Shown: positions 6,417-7,384 of the stretch, piece by piece
How positions within the stretch are numbered: the stretch's first letter is position 1
Layout of the letters: each line of letters opens with the position of its first letter
Assembly (NCBI GenBank): GCA_903840235.1
Contig: CAIMFE010000193.1
Span: forward strand, 1 to 7,384
Reading direction: 5' to 3'
Origin: an uncultured Opitutia bacterium
GTDB taxonomy: Bacteria > Verrucomicrobiota > Verrucomicrobiia > Opitutales > UBA953
DNA length: 7,384 nucleotides
Made by a program: the position numbers and the translations under genes
The notes under the pieces: model-generated
Database searches by the model: none
What the model was told of the DNA's origin: nothing
Seen by the model: the letters and a program-made list of their open reading frames with translations, nothing else

Positions 6417-6948
6417 AGAATACGGACAGTCTCCCGATGAACTTTTCGACGTGGTTGATGAGAATGACAATGTCTTGCACCCGTTGAGCCGTGGCGAAAT
6501 TCACAAGCGTCATCTCCGGCATCGTGCCGTGCATATTTTTTGGCTGAACCAAGCGGGCGAACTCTGTTTGCAACGTCGCTCCTACGCTAAAGACAATAGC
6601 CCCGGATACTTAAGCACTTCCTGTGCGGGACACGTCGACAGTGGTGAAAAATATATTCAAGCGGCAGTCCGTGAATTCAAAGAGGAATTAGGTATTACCA
6701 TTAATGTGAGTGATTTGACCGAATTAGATTACGCCCCCTGCCATGAAAATCTCGGCAACGAGTTCGTAGTTTCCTATTTATTAAGAGGGGATTTCACTGC
6801 GCAAATTTTTAGACCCGAAGTGGACTCGCTGGTCTGGCGTACGCCCCAGCAAGTCATACACTGGACACAACAAGAGCCCGAGTTGTTTGCGACTCCGTTC
6901 CTTCATCTCTTGAGTCGCAACAAGATTTTAAAGAGCCTGCTGGGATAA
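6409..6948 (+). CDS. Nudix hydrolase, Idi-like/YfcD-like
   Basis: Nudix enzymes cleave nucleoside diphosphates linked to another group, using Mg ions held by the Nudix box. Here a perfect box (GX5EX7REUXEEXGU) spans residues 74-96 of a 179-residue product: G74, E80, R88-E89, E92-E93, G95-I96. The upstream segment LRHRAVHIF and SCAGHVDSGE place it in the Idi-like branch that includes E. coli YfcD. It is probably not an isopentenyl diphosphate isomerase. When H75 is aligned to the Idi active-site region, the catalytic Cys position is A73 (C72 is one residue off), and one metal-ligand Glu is replaced by G116, although E118 is kept. I chose the ATG at 6409; the in-frame TTG at 6400 would add three residues. 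TTGGA lies 4 nt upstream as a weak ribosome-binding site. The start overlaps the previous gene by 8 bases, so it is probably co-transcribed with mazG. The substrate is unknown. Confidence 0.9.
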   Translation: MNKEYGQSPDELFDVVDENDNVLHPLSRGEIHKRHLRHRAVHIFWLNQAGELCLQRRSYAKDNSPGYLSTSCAGHVDSGEKYIQAAVREFKEELGITINVSDLTELDYAPCHENLGNEFVVSYLLRGDFTAQIFRPEVDSLVWRTPQQVIHWTQQEPELFATPFLHLLSRNKILKSLLG

Positions 6949-6951
6949 GGT

Positions 6952-6981
6952 TTGAACTATTCGTTTAAAAGTTGTTAGATT
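6952..6981 (+). promoter_or_regulatory. Possible sigma70-type promoter for the acyltransferase gene
   Basis: TTGAAC (6952-6957, 4 of 6 matches to TTGACA) lies 18 bp before TAGATT (6976-6981, 4 of 6 matches to TATAAT, including the important A2 and T6). Transcription would start near 6987-6989, almost on the GTG proposed as the next start codon. The match is modest, in an AT-rich 38-bp gap, so it may be chance. The downstream gene could also be read from the mazG operon, as I see no terminator in the gap. Confidence 0.35.
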
Positions 6982-6986
6982 CTTGC

Positions 6987-7384
6987 GTGTCAACGTCCTC
7001 GTCCGATCAACCCGAAAACCCGGTGAATACCCCTTGGTACCACTGGATTTGGGTGTTTCCATTGGCACTGTTTTTTCGGCTTTGGTTGGCTACCTTGCGT
7101 GTTCAAACGAATTTCAAAACCCAGACTGATGCCGATGGTCCGGTCATTATCATGCTCTGGCACGAGCGTTTATTTATCAGCCCGTTAATCAGTCAGAATT
7201 TTTTGGGTCGACCCGTCACGGCCTTAATCAGTACCAGTCGGGACGGCGGATGGTTGGTGGCATTTTTTAAAATCATGGGTCTACGCGCCGTCCGTGGTTC
7301 CTCCAGTAAAAGAGGAGCGTCGGCCCTGATAGAATTAACGAGGAATGTGAAAGTCGGACGCAATGCGGGCGTAACGCCTGATGG
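6987..7384 (+). CDS. Lysophospholipid acyltransferase-like protein (DUF374), 3'-truncated by window edge
   Basis: The frame opens after a TAA at 6966 and runs off the window with 132 full codons. The family is DUF374, a branch of the lysophospholipid/glycerol-phosphate acyltransferase fold, often found beside lipid A or lipid synthesis genes and thought to act at the inner membrane. From the GTG at 6987, a polar start (STSSSDQPEN) is followed by a hydrophobic, Trp-rich segment at about residues 17-37, likely a membrane anchor. Then come MLWHERLF (56-63, the HX4D/E-like catalytic region), SRDGG (84-88), VRGSSSKRGASAL (102-114) and VTPDG at the edge, all hallmark DUF374 positions. Start choice is uncertain: TTG 6972, GTG 6987 and GTG 7023 are possible, none with a Shine-Dalgarno. 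I prefer 6987 because it keeps the hydrophobic segment and sits next to the possible promoter. The acceptor substrate cannot be told. Confidence 0.85.
   Translation, partial: MSTSSSDQPENPVNTPWYHWIWVFPLALFFRLWLATLRVQTNFKTQTDADGPVIIMLWHERLFISPLISQNFLGRPVTALISTSRDGGWLVAFFKIMGLRAVRGSSSKRGASALIELTRNVKVGRNAGVTPD

Overview
The window looks like an ordinary stretch of bacterial chromosome: tightly packed, mid-range in GC by eye, and built mainly from housekeeping genes. I see no phage, IS, CRISPR, tRNA or rRNA signal. The gene families and some protein details, such as the RimO N-terminus and the DUF374 acyltransferase, suggest a Gram-negative bacterium, plausibly Verrucomicrobiota (Opitutia-like). 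That placement is recall-based inference of moderate confidence and was not tested by any search.

Layout: (1) Positions 1-1899, plus strand, hold the 3' part of a SNF2-family ATPase gene whose 5' end lies outside the window. (2) Positions 1900-4949, minus strand, hold a three-gene set in transcription order trpC (indole-3-glycerol phosphate synthase), rsmA (16S rRNA dimethyladenosine transferase) and rimO (ribosomal protein S12 methylthiotransferase). The trpC and rsmA genes overlap by one base in a TAATG junction. The rimO stop codon abuts the SNF2 stop codon with no base between them. (3) Positions 4950-5022 are a 73-bp divergent intergenic region that carries a short direct repeat next to the mazG start. 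(4) Positions 5023-6948, plus strand, hold mazG, a YgjP-type zinc-metallopeptidase-fold gene and a Nudix hydrolase gene, all overlapping end to start. (5) From about 6987 to the window end is the 5' part of a DUF374 lysophospholipid acyltransferase-like gene, with a possible promoter in the 38-bp gap before it.

Working together: the minus-strand set joins one tryptophan-biosynthesis enzyme to two ribosome-modifying enzymes, one acting on 16S rRNA and one on S12. The plus-strand set is consistent with nucleotide-pool cleaning: MazG and Nudix proteins are pyrophosphohydrolases, and a UTP pyrophosphatase activity has been reported for E. coli YgjP. The most notable points are a MazG whose second repeat has lost its acidic metal-binding signature, the tight coupling of three possible nucleotide hydrolases, the general lack of Shine-Dalgarno sequences, and a possibly leaderless GTG start for the acyltransferase. 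I found no convincing new defence or mobile system.
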